Below, in pieces: positions 1 to 7,997 of a stretch of 64,000 bases of DNA. Made by a program: the position numbers and the translations under genes. Source of the DNA: Psychrobacter aquimaris (GTDB lineage: Bacteria > Pseudomonadota > Gammaproteobacteria > Pseudomonadales > Moraxellaceae); assembly GCF_016107525.1 (NCBI RefSeq), contig NZ_JABASR010000009.1, positions 1 through 64,000 on the forward strand. Reading direction: 5' to 3'. The notes beneath the pieces are model-generated. The model ran no database searches and was not told the origin of the DNA. It was given only the letters and a program-made list of their open reading frames with translations. Each line of letters opens with the position of its first letter. Within the stretch, counting starts at the first letter, position 1.

Positions 1-46
1 CAATGGTAGTGTGGATTCGTCCATGTGAGAGTAGGTCATCGTCAGC
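1..46 (+). rRNA. rrf: 5S ribosomal RNA, 3' end only
   Basis: The first bases match the conserved 3' part of gammaproteobacterial 5S rRNA: GGTAGTGTGG, then CATGTGAGAGTAGG and a closing GTCAGC that would pair with the missing 5' end. The 5' part lies outside the window. A strong terminator follows about 15 bases later, as expected at the end of an rRNA operon. The exact 3' end is uncertain by a few bases. Confidence 0.85.
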
Positions 47-60
47 TCTCTATTCTAAGT

Positions 61-94
61 AAAAGCCCCCTCTGTGAAAGCAGAGGGGGCTTTT
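61..94 (+). terminator. rRNA operon terminator
   Basis: A stem of AAAAGCCCCCTCTG and its reverse complement encloses a TGAAAG loop and ends in TTTTCTTTG. It sits directly after the 5S rRNA end. Confidence 0.9.
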
Positions 95-304
95 CTTTGT
101 GCGGGGGTTTGGTTGGAATTATCCTCACGTCGGTTATTTTTTTCAATCACCTTTTACGTTTGCAGAGAATAGATAAAATTGTTCATAACCAGAAATTTAT
201 TATAGTAAGCTTTTCTAATGAATTTTTATTGTTGGTTGATACTTATTAATGCTAGATTTACATGACTATAAAATCACAGTATTGCTTAATAAATAAGGAT
301 ATTT

Positions 305-697
305 ATGTTGGCCACTATATTATCAATAATTGCTGTTCTCATAGGGCTGGGAAATTTATGGCTTTCCAATGAACAATGGAAGAAAGTCAAAGCTAAAATT
401 GGTATGTTGAGCGATACAGGTAAAGTATCTGAGATTCTTCCAGCTTGGTATACGAGAAGAATGATGATGGATCAGTGGTATTTTGGTTTAGTAACTGCTG
501 ATGGTCATACTATTGCAATTGGAAGTATCACAGCAATATCTGATAACGGAAAATGGATGGATGTAGAGCTATTGACATCTGACGAATTGCCCCAGAGAAC
601 AGAAACTAAGTTTATTACAGCAGTAGCTGATGATAGAAGAAGCGCTTCAATCCAAATAGAACAAATTGTTATGGCATACGAAATTATGACTAGCTAG
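305..697 (+). CDS. Hypothetical protein with N-terminal membrane anchor
   Basis: I do not recognise this 130-aa protein. Residues 2-20 are hydrophobic and look like a membrane anchor or uncleaved signal. They are followed by a basic stretch (EQWKKVKAKIG) and a mixed alpha/beta soluble part, probably cytoplasmic. AAGGA lies 5 bases before the ATG, so the start is well supported. It follows the rRNA terminator as a single gene, with no obvious partner. The flanking DNA is AT-rich. Confidence 0.6.
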   Translation: MLATILSIIAVLIGLGNLWLSNEQWKKVKAKIGMLSDTGKVSEILPAWYTRRMMMDQWYFGLVTADGHTIAIGSITAISDNGKWMDVELLTSDELPQRTETKFITAVADDRRSASIQIEQIVMAYEIMTS

Positions 698-876
698 AAG
701 TGACATATAAAATACTAAGTTAACAATTATTTTTTCATTCGTCTTATTCAGTTATAGATATAACGCCGTTGTTTGGGTACTAAAAGACGTTAATGCTCTC
801 TGAAAAACTATTAGAGTAAGAGAAGCGTAGCTCCCTTTTTATTAATGTTCAACAAAAGTTTTTTATATCTAAATAA

Positions 877-974
877 AAGCTAAGTGAATAAAGCTAAGTG
901 AATAAAGCTAAGTGAATAAAGCTAAGTGAATAAAGCTAGGTGAATAAAGCTAGGTGAATAAAGCTAGGTGAATA
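877..974 (+). repeat. Tandem repeat, seven 14-bp units
   Basis: Seven head-to-tail copies of AAGCTAAGTGAATA fill this stretch exactly. Units 1-4 carry TAAGTG and units 5-7 carry TAGGTG, so the array has grown by at least two rounds of unit duplication. The last unit runs into the ribosome binding site of the next gene. The copy number probably varies between strains. Confidence 0.95.
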
Positions 975-985
975 AGGAAGTATGC

Positions 986-1294
986 GTGTCAATTTGGTTG
1001 CTAGTTCTAATATCGTTTTTGCATATTACTATTGGCGGTGCTTTTACCACTGGGTTTCTTTTTTATATTTGTGCAGAAAATAGCCCAAGCTTAACCAAAA
1101 TTGAGAATAATGTTCTCTTTACCTTGCTGATTGGATATGCAGCTTCGCTTGTAATCAGTGTTGGAATGGCTATTTATTTTTATGTATTTACTACTAGCGA
1201 TTTATATTATTGGTGCTTTGCCATACCGTGGGGACTACTGATTCTACTATTAGGTTATTGGGCATATATTTTAGCCAAATTTAATGCATTCTGA
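986..1294 (+). CDS. Small hypothetical membrane protein
   Basis: A 102-aa hydrophobic protein with about three membrane segments (roughly residues 3-28, 43-66 and 73-98) and a short polar loop near residue 35. The family is not recognised. I chose the GTG at 986 because AAGGA at 974-978 sits 7 bases upstream. An in-frame GTG at 968 would start inside the tandem repeat and has no Shine-Dalgarno of its own. The gene is unusual in that its ribosome binding site begins on the final base of a 7 x 14-bp array, so copy-number changes would alter its leader. It ends about 40 bases before the convergent DUF1289 gene. Confidence 0.5.
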   Translation: MSIWLLVLISFLHITIGGAFTTGFLFYICAENSPSLTKIENNVLFTLLIGYAASLVISVGMAIYFYVFTTSDLYYWCFAIPWGLLILLLGYWAYILAKFNAF

Positions 1295-1331
1295 GGATGC
1301 TGTTAGCATGTCTGATCTCGTTAATTACTTC

Positions 1332-1592
1332 TTAAAACAACTCACCTATCTCAAAGTCTTCCTCAAAATCAAATCCTAGCTGCTCGTTTTTACGCAGCCG
1401 CATGAGCTCGATACGCAGCTTACGTCCAGCGATAAGCCTTAGCACCTCGCGTTGCTGCTCTGTCGTCATATGATGCCATCGTTGGCGCTCGGCTCGACTG
1501 CGCAGGCAACCAAAGCAATAGCCTTTTTTATTGCTTTGACAGACACCGATACAAGGGTTGTCAATGTCGAACAGCTCAAACTGTTGATTCAT
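1332..1592 (-). CDS. DUF1289 family protein
   Basis: An 86-aa protein with the DUF1289 signature: a CIGVC motif at residues 14-18, then GYCFGC at about 24-29, then RSRAERQRW. The clustered cysteines suggest metal or Fe-S binding, but the family has no settled function. The charged C-terminus ends in an acidic run (DFEEDFEIGE). TGGAG lies 5 bases before the ATG. It is divergent from yqiA, with about 190 bases between them. Confidence 0.8.
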   Translation of the reverse strand: MNQQFELFDIDNPCIGVCQSNKKGYCFGCLRSRAERQRWHHMTTEQQREVLRLIAGRKLRIELMRLRKNEQLGFDFEEDFEIGELF

Positions 1593-1780
1593 GGCGACTC
1601 CATTGCTATTACCGTCATTCCTTTGACTGGCACAAAACCATTATGACAATATTATTATGTCGCAAATACCAACTAATAGTGTGCCGTTTTATTGTTATTA
1701 TTTTTTTGCATTGGGTGCTATGCTTAGCGTCACTGGTCTATATAAGACAATCATAACAAAATTAATAAGTGAGATGATAC

Positions 1781-2434
1781 GTGAACCTGATTTATATCCA
1801 TGGACTGGACAGCGATGCGAACTCTACCAAAGGGGTGTTGTTAGAAAAATACTGCCAGCATCATCATCCTGATATCACTGTGCTGCGTCCTGATTTGAAC
1901 AAATCCCCTGCGCAAGTGCATGAGCAGCTGTTGTCATTGATAGAAGGGTTGAACAATAGCAAAGATGAGCAGACAGGATCGTTCAATACGGTACTAATCG
2001 GTAGCTCATTGGGTGGGTATTTTTCTACCTTAATCAGTAATCAAATAGGTTGCCCTACACTATTGCTAAACCCTAGTATTCAACCTCATATCACGCTACA
2101 ACGTTTTTCTGACATCTCAGTATCAAGTCAAGAAAGCAGTGATGAGTTATCTCATAGTAACGTCCTGCATACGACGGCAGGTGGCTGGGCTATTACTCAC
2201 TCAGATTTACAATGGTTTGCAGATCATCAAATTTCTCAAGTAACTTATCCCAATAAAGTTGCTGTACTGCTTAAAGAAGGTGATGAGCTACTAAGCTCTG
2301 AATTGTCTAAAGCCTTTTATCAAGGGCAGGGCGCAGCGGTAACGGTACAGGCGAGTGGCGATCATCGCTTTAGTGATTTTGGTGAGCAGCTACCGATGGT
2401 GATAGAGATGCTACGAAAGTTAGTAAAGTCTTAG
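1781..2434 (+). CDS. yqiA: YqiA/YcfP-family alpha/beta hydrolase (esterase)
   Basis: 217 aa. The short alpha/beta-hydrolase fold starts with the oxyanion region IYIHGL (residues 4-9). The nucleophile elbow is GSSLGG with S76, and the likely triad is completed by D168 (KEGDEL) and H195 (GDHRF). E. coli YqiA acts as an esterase on acyl-CoA or p-nitrophenyl esters in vitro; its natural substrate is unclear. E. coli also has yqiA beside parE, and the same neighbour is seen here, which supports the call. The start is GTG. About 25 extra residues near 105-130 are Ser-rich and may be a loop insertion. Confidence 0.8.
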   Translation: MNLIYIHGLDSDANSTKGVLLEKYCQHHHPDITVLRPDLNKSPAQVHEQLLSLIEGLNNSKDEQTGSFNTVLIGSSLGGYFSTLISNQIGCPTLLLNPSIQPHITLQRFSDISVSSQESSDELSHSNVLHTTAGGWAITHSDLQWFADHQISQVTYPNKVAVLLKEGDELLSSELSKAFYQGQGAAVTVQASGDHRFSDFGEQLPMVIEMLRKLVKS

Positions 2435-2468
2435 ATAGACGACATTATATGACGTGAACGATGGACTA

Positions 2469-2500
2469 TTGACCTTAACGTCGCTGTTTTTCGTTATAAT
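2469..2500 (+). promoter_or_regulatory. Putative parE promoter
   Basis: A TATAAT -10 box at 2495-2500 lies 45 bases before the parE start. TTGACC at 2469-2474 could be the -35, but the 20-base spacer is longer than usual. Only the -10 is convincing. Confidence 0.35.
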
Positions 2501-2544
2501 GGTTTCATAGAGTTAAACGCACGTGAATAGTTAAGGATGCATTT

Positions 2545-4431
2545 GTGAGTCAATATAATGCGCAATCGTTAGAAGTTTTAGAAGGACTTGAGCCAGTACG
2601 TCGTCGTCCAGGTATGTATACCGATACCACGCGCCCGAACCATCTGGCGCAAGAGGTCATTGATAACTCGGTGGATGAAGCGTTGGCGGGTTATGCCAAA
2701 ACCATCAAGGTGCAGCTGCACAGTGATGGCTCGCTATCTGTCGAAGATGACGGGCGCGGTATGCCGACTGATATTCATCCTGAGTTTGGTCAATCTGGTA
2801 TTGAGCTGATTTTGACCCGTTTGCATGCTGGTGGGAAGTTTTCGACCTCTAATTATGAGGTGTCAGGTGGTCTGCACGGGGTGGGTATCTCTGTCGTTAA
2901 TGCTCTATCCACGCGCGTTGAGGTGACGGTATGGCGTGATAGTACGCAGTTTGATATGGCGTTTGAGAACGGCGCAGCCGTGACGCCATTGACGGAAGCG
3001 GTCAGCTCAAACAAACGCAAACGTGGTACTAGAGTGCATTTTTGGGCAGATGGTAGTTTCTTTGATACGCCCAAGTTTAATGTGAAGCAGCTCAAGCACA
3101 ATCTAAAAGCCAAGGCCGTTTTGGCAGCTGGACTGACGATTGAATTCACCGATGATATCAATGATGAAAAGGTTGTTTGGCAGTTTACCGACGGGGTCGT
3201 CGAGTATCTAAGTGAACAGTTAGATGGTCTTGAAACTTTACCTGAAGCACCGTTCTATTATAATTACGATGCGAAAGCGGGCGAACGTGCTGCCATTACC
3301 TTTGCGTTGTCTTGGTTGCCTGATGGTGGCACGCCGATTCAAGAAAGCTATGTGAACCTGATCCCGACGGCTCAAGGCGGTACCCACGTCAATGGACTGC
3401 GCACGGGCATCTTAGAAGCATTGCGTGAATTTTGCGATATTCACAACTTATTGCCACGTAGTGTGAAGCTGACGGCAGAAGATGTCTGGGATGGGGTGAA
3501 CTATATTCTCTCTCTCAAATTCTCTGAGCCGCAGTTTTCTGGACAAACCAAAGAGCGCCTATCGAGTCGTGAAGCTGCTGGTGCCGTACAGACATTGGCA
3601 AAAGATGCCTTTAGCCTGTGGTTAAACCAGCATGCTGACATGGGCACGCAAATTGCGGAATTGGCGATTAATAAAGCAGGACGTCGCCTAAAATCAGCCA
3701 AAAAAGTCGCCCGTAAGAAAATTACTCAGGGCCCCGCACTGCCTGGTAAGTTGGCAGACTGTCGCGGCGATTTGCGTGATGGTGCGGAGCTGTTCTTAGT
3801 AGAGGGTGATTCGGCTGGCGGTAGTGCTAAGCAAGCACGTGATCGTCACTATCAAGCGATATTACCTCTGCGCGGTAAAATCCTAAATACATGGGAAGTA
3901 TCATCAGACACGGTGCTATCAAGCCAAGAGATTCATGATATCGCCATTGCAATCGGTGTGGATCCTGCCTCTGATGATCTGTCCGAGCTGCGCTATGACA
4001 AGATATGTATATTGGCGGATGCTGACTCTGATGGCCTGCACATTGCGACACTTATTTGTGCATTATTCGTCAAGCATTTCCCTGCGCTGGTGGATGCTGG
4101 TCATTTATTCGTCGCCATGCCGCCGCTATATCGCGTGGACGTGGCTAAAGAAGTGCACTATGCGTTAGATGAGCCAGAGCTTGCGCATATCTTAGCCAAG
4201 GTGCCGGGCAATAAAAAAGCGCAAATCACTCGCTTTAAAGGGCTGGGTGAGATGAGTGCTGAGCAGTTACGCGAGACGACGATGAGCCGTGATACGCGTA
4301 GGTTAGTGCAGCTAGATATGGATGACATGGTATTGACCAATAGTGTGATGGATATGCTATTAGCCAAAAAACGGGCAGCTGACCGCAAGTCATGGCTTGA
4401 AAGCAAAGGTGATTTAGCAGATATATCATAA
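2545..4431 (+). CDS. parE: DNA topoisomerase IV subunit B
   Basis: 628 aa, the usual ParE length (about 630). It hydrolyses ATP to drive decatenation of replicated chromosomes together with ParC, which is not in this window. The N-terminal GHKL ATPase has the DNSVDEAL motif (N41, catalytic E45) and a GGLHGVG lid near residue 110. The C-terminal TOPRIM domain has EGDSAGG with E420, then DADSDG with D492, D494 and D496 for Mg2+. Length and the missing GyrB-specific insert favour ParE over GyrB. The start is GTG with AAGGA 7-8 bases upstream. The yqiA neighbour also fits parE. Confidence 0.95.
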   Translation: MSQYNAQSLEVLEGLEPVRRRPGMYTDTTRPNHLAQEVIDNSVDEALAGYAKTIKVQLHSDGSLSVEDDGRGMPTDIHPEFGQSGIELILTRLHAGGKFSTSNYEVSGGLHGVGISVVNALSTRVEVTVWRDSTQFDMAFENGAAVTPLTEAVSSNKRKRGTRVHFWADGSFFDTPKFNVKQLKHNLKAKAVLAAGLTIEFTDDINDEKVVWQFTDGVVEYLSEQLDGLETLPEAPFYYNYDAKAGERAAITFALSWLPDGGTPIQESYVNLIPTAQGGTHVNGLRTGILEALREFCDIHNLLPRSVKLTAEDVWDGVNYILSLKFSEPQFSGQTKERLSSREAAGAVQTLAKDAFSLWLNQHADMGTQIAELAINKAGRRLKSAKKVARKKITQGPALPGKLADCRGDLRDGAELFLVEGDSAGGSAKQARDRHYQAILPLRGKILNTWEVSSDTVLSSQEIHDIAIAIGVDPASDDLSELRYDKICILADADSDGLHIATLICALFVKHFPALVDAGHLFVAMPPLYRVDVAKEVHYALDEPELAHILAKVPGNKKAQITRFKGLGEMSAEQLRETTMSRDTRRLVQLDMDDMVLTNSVMDMLLAKKRAADRKSWLESKGDLADIS

Positions 4432-4555
4432 GAGGCTTGATTGCTTACTCATTATTTGCCTATTTATTTCTCCGTTTTTATTAATATAAGTTTATAAATG
4501 AGTAAGCTATTGGACAATAAAAGCTTATAAAATTCAAGGTGGTAGCATACGCTTA

Positions 4556-5290
4556 ATGTTATTATATAGGTATCTTTTATTATATGGTGCCGTCATGACA
4601 TCAAGTTTTTTTAAGCGCTCAAAAACCAAAGCTTCTCAGTCTGCTCGCTCCAAAATACTACCCAAGCTTAGCAAAAAACAGCTGGGCAATTTAGTGCCAA
4701 AACGTGGTGGTAAATTTACTCCAGCCATTGGATCCATGCTGCTAAAAGCAGCAGGCTGGCGCAATGTTGGTGATATTCCCAATATTTCGCAGGCAGTGGT
4801 ACTGGCGCTTCCACATACTTCCAACGTCGATGGCGTTTATGCGATACCCAGTTTATTTGCATTGGATCTAAAAGTCAGCATCATGGGCAAGCATACGCTA
4901 TTTAAAGTGCCGGGATTTGCGCAGTTATTAAGCTGGATAGGGGTTATTCCTATTGATCGAGGTAACAAAGGCTCAGTGCTACAATCTAGTATTGATAAGT
5001 TCAAAACTGGTGAGCCGCTATTTTTAGGATTGGCACCAGAGGGTACTCGTCAATATACAGAAAGCTGGAAAACTGGCTTTTATTATTTGGCATTAGGTGC
5101 TGGTGTACCTATTTTGCCAGTAGCGATGGATTATAATACTAAGGAAGTTCGTTTTCTGTCGCCAGTTTATCCTAGTGGTGATATCGAAGCAGATTTACCA
5201 AAAATTTATGCTCAGTATAAAGGTGTGATACCAAGACATCCTGAACGCTTATCGCAGCCGCTACAAGATATCAATAGGTCAGTTGAGTAA
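4556..5290 (+). CDS. PlsC-like acyltransferase (lysophospholipid or lipid acyltransferase)
   Basis: 244 aa. The acyltransferase block I motif is HTSNVDG (H87, D92) in place of the classical HxxxxD in AGPAT enzymes, and block III is APEGTR near residue 160. Such enzymes move an acyl chain from ACP or CoA to a lysolipid at the inner membrane. The subgroup with HTSNxD differs from canonical PlsC, so the acceptor is uncertain. The first 50 residues are basic. An in-frame ATG at 4595 (residue 14) is a possible alternative start; the Shine-Dalgarno is weak for both. The gene is monocistronic and ends at a symmetrical terminator. Confidence 0.7.
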   Translation: MLLYRYLLLYGAVMTSSFFKRSKTKASQSARSKILPKLSKKQLGNLVPKRGGKFTPAIGSMLLKAAGWRNVGDIPNISQAVVLALPHTSNVDGVYAIPSLFALDLKVSIMGKHTLFKVPGFAQLLSWIGVIPIDRGNKGSVLQSSIDKFKTGEPLFLGLAPEGTRQYTESWKTGFYYLALGAGVPILPVAMDYNTKEVRFLSPVYPSGDIEADLPKIYAQYKGVIPRHPERLSQPLQDINRSVE

Positions 5291-5310
5291 CGTTTTTTTA
5301 TTAAGTCTTT

Positions 5311-5358
5311 TATACTAAGAAGCCCCTGATACTAGAATATCAGGGGCTTCTTAGTATA
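5311..5358. terminator. Bidirectional terminator between acyltransferase and SDR genes
   Basis: A perfect 21-bp inverted repeat (arm contains AAGAAGCCCCTGATA) with a CTAGAA loop lies between two convergent genes. There is no long T tract on either side, so termination strength is uncertain. Confidence 0.7.
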
Positions 5359-5390
5359 AATTGATAATATTCAACTCATATTAAGTCTGT

Positions 5391-6173
5391 TTAGAAATGC
5401 GGTTGACCGTTAGAAGCACTGACGCCGCCATCGACAGGTAAGTTGACGCCAGTAATCATAGAAGCATCATCGCTCGCTAAAAACGTGATTGCAGCGGCAA
5501 TATCTTCTGGTGTCGCCAAACGTCCGAGCGGACAACGGGCTAAGAACTTATCGGTCTTATTGTCATTGTCTTGAATAGCGCTAGTCATATCAGTTTTCGT
5601 GACGCTAGGGTTAACAGCATTCACACGCACGCCGTCAGGCCCATGATCTAGGGCTAGTGTACGAGTCAAATTGGTTACGCCCGCTTTAGCGGCATTGTAA
5701 GCGGCCATATTCCAATCGCCGCCCACCCCTGAAAGTGATGAGACATTGACGATATTACCTTTAGTAGCAATGAGGTGCGGCATCGCCGCCTGTGAGACAT
5801 AAAAAGTCCCATTTAGATTCACATCAATGGCTAATTTCCAATCTTCAGCAGACAACTCTGTTATTTTGCCTTGGATGGCTTTGCCTGCATTGTTAATCAA
5901 AATATCAATTTTTTCAAACTTATCTATCGCCCGCTTTATCATTTCTTGCACTTGGCTTTGTACACTGATATCACAAGTAATGGTGAGATAATTGTCAGTA
6001 TGAATCCAAGTACGATCTTGCGGAAACTCTTTTGCAGTGTCTTCTAATGTCGCAGCCGTGCGTCCTACTAACACGACGCTAGCGCCTTCCTGAGCGAAGC
6101 GAATGGCGGTTGCACGCCCAATACCTGAGCCTGCACCTGTGACGATAACCGTTTTTTCTTTAAAGCGCTTCAT
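5391..6173 (-). CDS. SDR family NAD(P)-dependent oxidoreductase
   Basis: 260 aa, a classical short-chain dehydrogenase. The Rossmann cofactor motif TGAGSGIG is near residue 12 and NNAG is near 95. The catalytic Ser lies in the NVSSLSG stretch, followed by YNAAK (Tyr and Lys), and the C-terminus has the PVDGG motif common in 3-oxoacyl-ACP reductase-like and glucose dehydrogenase-like SDRs. The substrate cannot be read from sequence. I set the start at the ATG at 6173, which has AAGGA 9 bases upstream; a TTG nine bases earlier would start too close to it. It is divergent from the next gene across about 300 bases. Confidence 0.8.
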   Translation of the reverse strand: MKRFKEKTVIVTGAGSGIGRATAIRFAQEGASVVLVGRTAATLEDTAKEFPQDRTWIHTDNYLTITCDISVQSQVQEMIKRAIDKFEKIDILINNAGKAIQGKITELSAEDWKLAIDVNLNGTFYVSQAAMPHLIATKGNIVNVSSLSGVGGDWNMAAYNAAKAGVTNLTRTLALDHGPDGVRVNAVNPSVTKTDMTSAIQDNDNKTDKFLARCPLGRLATPEDIAAAITFLASDDASMITGVNLPVDGGVSASNGQPHF

Positions 6174-6479
6174 AACGTTCAATCCTTGTTATTATATGAT
6201 GGTCATTAAATAATTTTGATAAATGTTTTTAAAAAATGTAATCGAAAGCAGCCTATACGCGGTAATTTTGACTGAAAATCATGCTACTTTGCTATTATCA
6301 TAACAACTCACTGCCCTGAAAGCGACTGCATTTAATAGGGCTTATTTTGTTAAATTTTTCGTTGGCCGCCCGTAGTTATAGTCAAAACATATTGCGAATA
6401 TTCAATATGCTCTAATGTCATGATCATCAATAGCAACTTACCATACAACGTATCCATTCGATAATAAAAGGCTAAAACT

Positions 6480-7895
6480 GTGTCTAACTCAACTATTACC
6501 CTATCTGATAACGGCTATCTTGTTAATGAGTTGACCTGCTATTTGCAGAAAGATGCCGTAGACATTACTTTGGCCAATATGCAAAATTTTGAGCATAAAT
6601 ATGACGCGTATTACCGTGCTCAGCATTATCACTATCAGTTGCCACTAGGTAAACTATCATTACTTGAGCTCATATTATATTTGCCTGCTAAAAGTAGTCT
6701 GGTCGATATTGAGGCCGCGCGCATGGCGGTAGTAAAGGCCACGCTAATATGGCACAAGACGTATCTTGCTCAGCATAAAAATAACGACAACATGAGCCAT
6801 GATATTTTAGCTTTTGATATTCAGTTCACTGAAAAAGGTGAAGAAATTAATAAAATTAAGATAAATCCCCAGCAACGACAATCCCTAAAACGGCTCACTC
6901 ATGGTTTTGGTGTTCGCTATTTTATGGAAGATTTGGTTGTAGATATGAGTGACAGTGTGCAGCAGCTACAAGTTTTTAGCTGGCATGATTGGCAGACGAT
7001 ATTGGCAAGCCTACACACACCATGCGAGCTATGGCGATTTTTGAATTATCGTTTAGGGCAGTTGCAATATTCGGCCAGTAATCATGTCGCTAGTTTTGAA
7101 TCAGAAGCAGATTTGATCACTAAGTTTTTGCATAGCCCAGCTTTATTTACGGATGCTATCACAGTAGATAATACACTTATCAAGTATGAAATGCAGGATG
7201 AACCCAACCCTGCATTAGTCGCTATGACGCTTGCCTACAAAAACAAAAGCACAACTGCGCAGATGTATCATCAGCATATGGCGCAAGCGGCAGCTATGTG
7301 GTCGCAGCTAAGCGCCCAAATGATAGAGACGCTCGATGCAGAGGTGCTAGACGATGCTGATAAAGAGACACTAGGAATAAAACGCTCTCATTGGCAACAG
7401 CAGCTATTGGATGAGTCTTTATTTTCACGACATGAGTTGGTGAGAACTCTATATAGATATCCTAAACAAGGAAGTAGCTTGCAAAAAGAGGGTTATGTCG
7501 TGCATCAACACTCTTATGAGAGTTTGGGACGGCATTATGTATTGATATTTTATGGGCAAGATTTTGACAGTCAACACAGTAAACAGGCTATTCAGCCAAA
7601 CTTATCCAAGATTGCACAGGATGTTGCGAGCCGCCTACCAATAACCGAGCTGCATCATGTGATTATATTGGGCATTGATTTTATTGATGAGTCTAATGAC
7701 ACCTTTATTGATATTGATCTGTGGATTCAACCAGTTGATCCAATGACTCAGCGTGAGCGCCAGCTGACCAAGCAATTACAGCGTTTAAATCAACAGTATA
7801 AAAAGCAAACGATAAATAATTTATCAGCAGGTAAAGATAAGTCAATGCGAATGCAATTAAGTTTGAATATACCTGCACGGAAGACCAAGTCCTGA
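6480..7895 (+). CDS. Conserved-looking protein of unknown function, 471 aa
   Basis: I do not recognise this protein. It is soluble, with no signal peptide or membrane segment, and mixed alpha/beta. It is rich in His, Gln and aromatic residues, for example YYRAQHYHYQ near residue 45. The C-terminus (about 425-471) is basic and helical with an RERQLTKQLQRLNQQYKKQ stretch that could be a short coiled coil. The GTG start has AAGG 8 bases upstream. Base composition matches its neighbours, so it is not obviously transferred. It stands alone, with a divergent SDR gene upstream and a convergent channel gene downstream, and offers no pathway clue. Confidence 0.6.
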   Translation: MSNSTITLSDNGYLVNELTCYLQKDAVDITLANMQNFEHKYDAYYRAQHYHYQLPLGKLSLLELILYLPAKSSLVDIEAARMAVVKATLIWHKTYLAQHKNNDNMSHDILAFDIQFTEKGEEINKIKINPQQRQSLKRLTHGFGVRYFMEDLVVDMSDSVQQLQVFSWHDWQTILASLHTPCELWRFLNYRLGQLQYSASNHVASFESEADLITKFLHSPALFTDAITVDNTLIKYEMQDEPNPALVAMTLAYKNKSTTAQMYHQHMAQAAAMWSQLSAQMIETLDAEVLDDADKETLGIKRSHWQQQLLDESLFSRHELVRTLYRYPKQGSSLQKEGYVVHQHSYESLGRHYVLIFYGQDFDSQHSKQAIQPNLSKIAQDVASRLPITELHHVIILGIDFIDESNDTFIDIDLWIQPVDPMTQRERQLTKQLQRLNQQYKKQTINNLSAGKDKSMRMQLSLNIPARKTKS

Positions 7896-7938
7896 GTATA
7901 ATTTTGTAGCGATATCTTTGTAAACACTAAGTTGACGC

Positions 7939-7972
7939 CATAAAAAAGACAGCCTAGGCTGTCTTTTTTATG
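7939..7972. terminator. Bidirectional terminator
   Basis: A perfect palindrome with core AAGACAGCCTAGGCTGTCTT, flanked by A and T tracts on both sides, lies between the convergent 471-aa protein and CmpX-like genes. Confidence 0.9.
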
Positions 7973-7997
7973 TTCAAAATATATCGTTAACTAGGAC

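Noticed and set aside
25-249. ORF of 74 codons spanning the 5S rRNA end and terminator
   Set aside because: It overlaps the rRNA and its terminator hairpin, and has no ribosome binding site.
877-974. Considered as a CRISPR array
   Set aside because: The units are head-to-tail with no spacers, so it is a simple tandem repeat.
2853-3161. Minus-strand ORFs inside parE and similar ones within other large genes
   Set aside because: They are frame shadows of strongly conserved genes, without ribosome binding sites.
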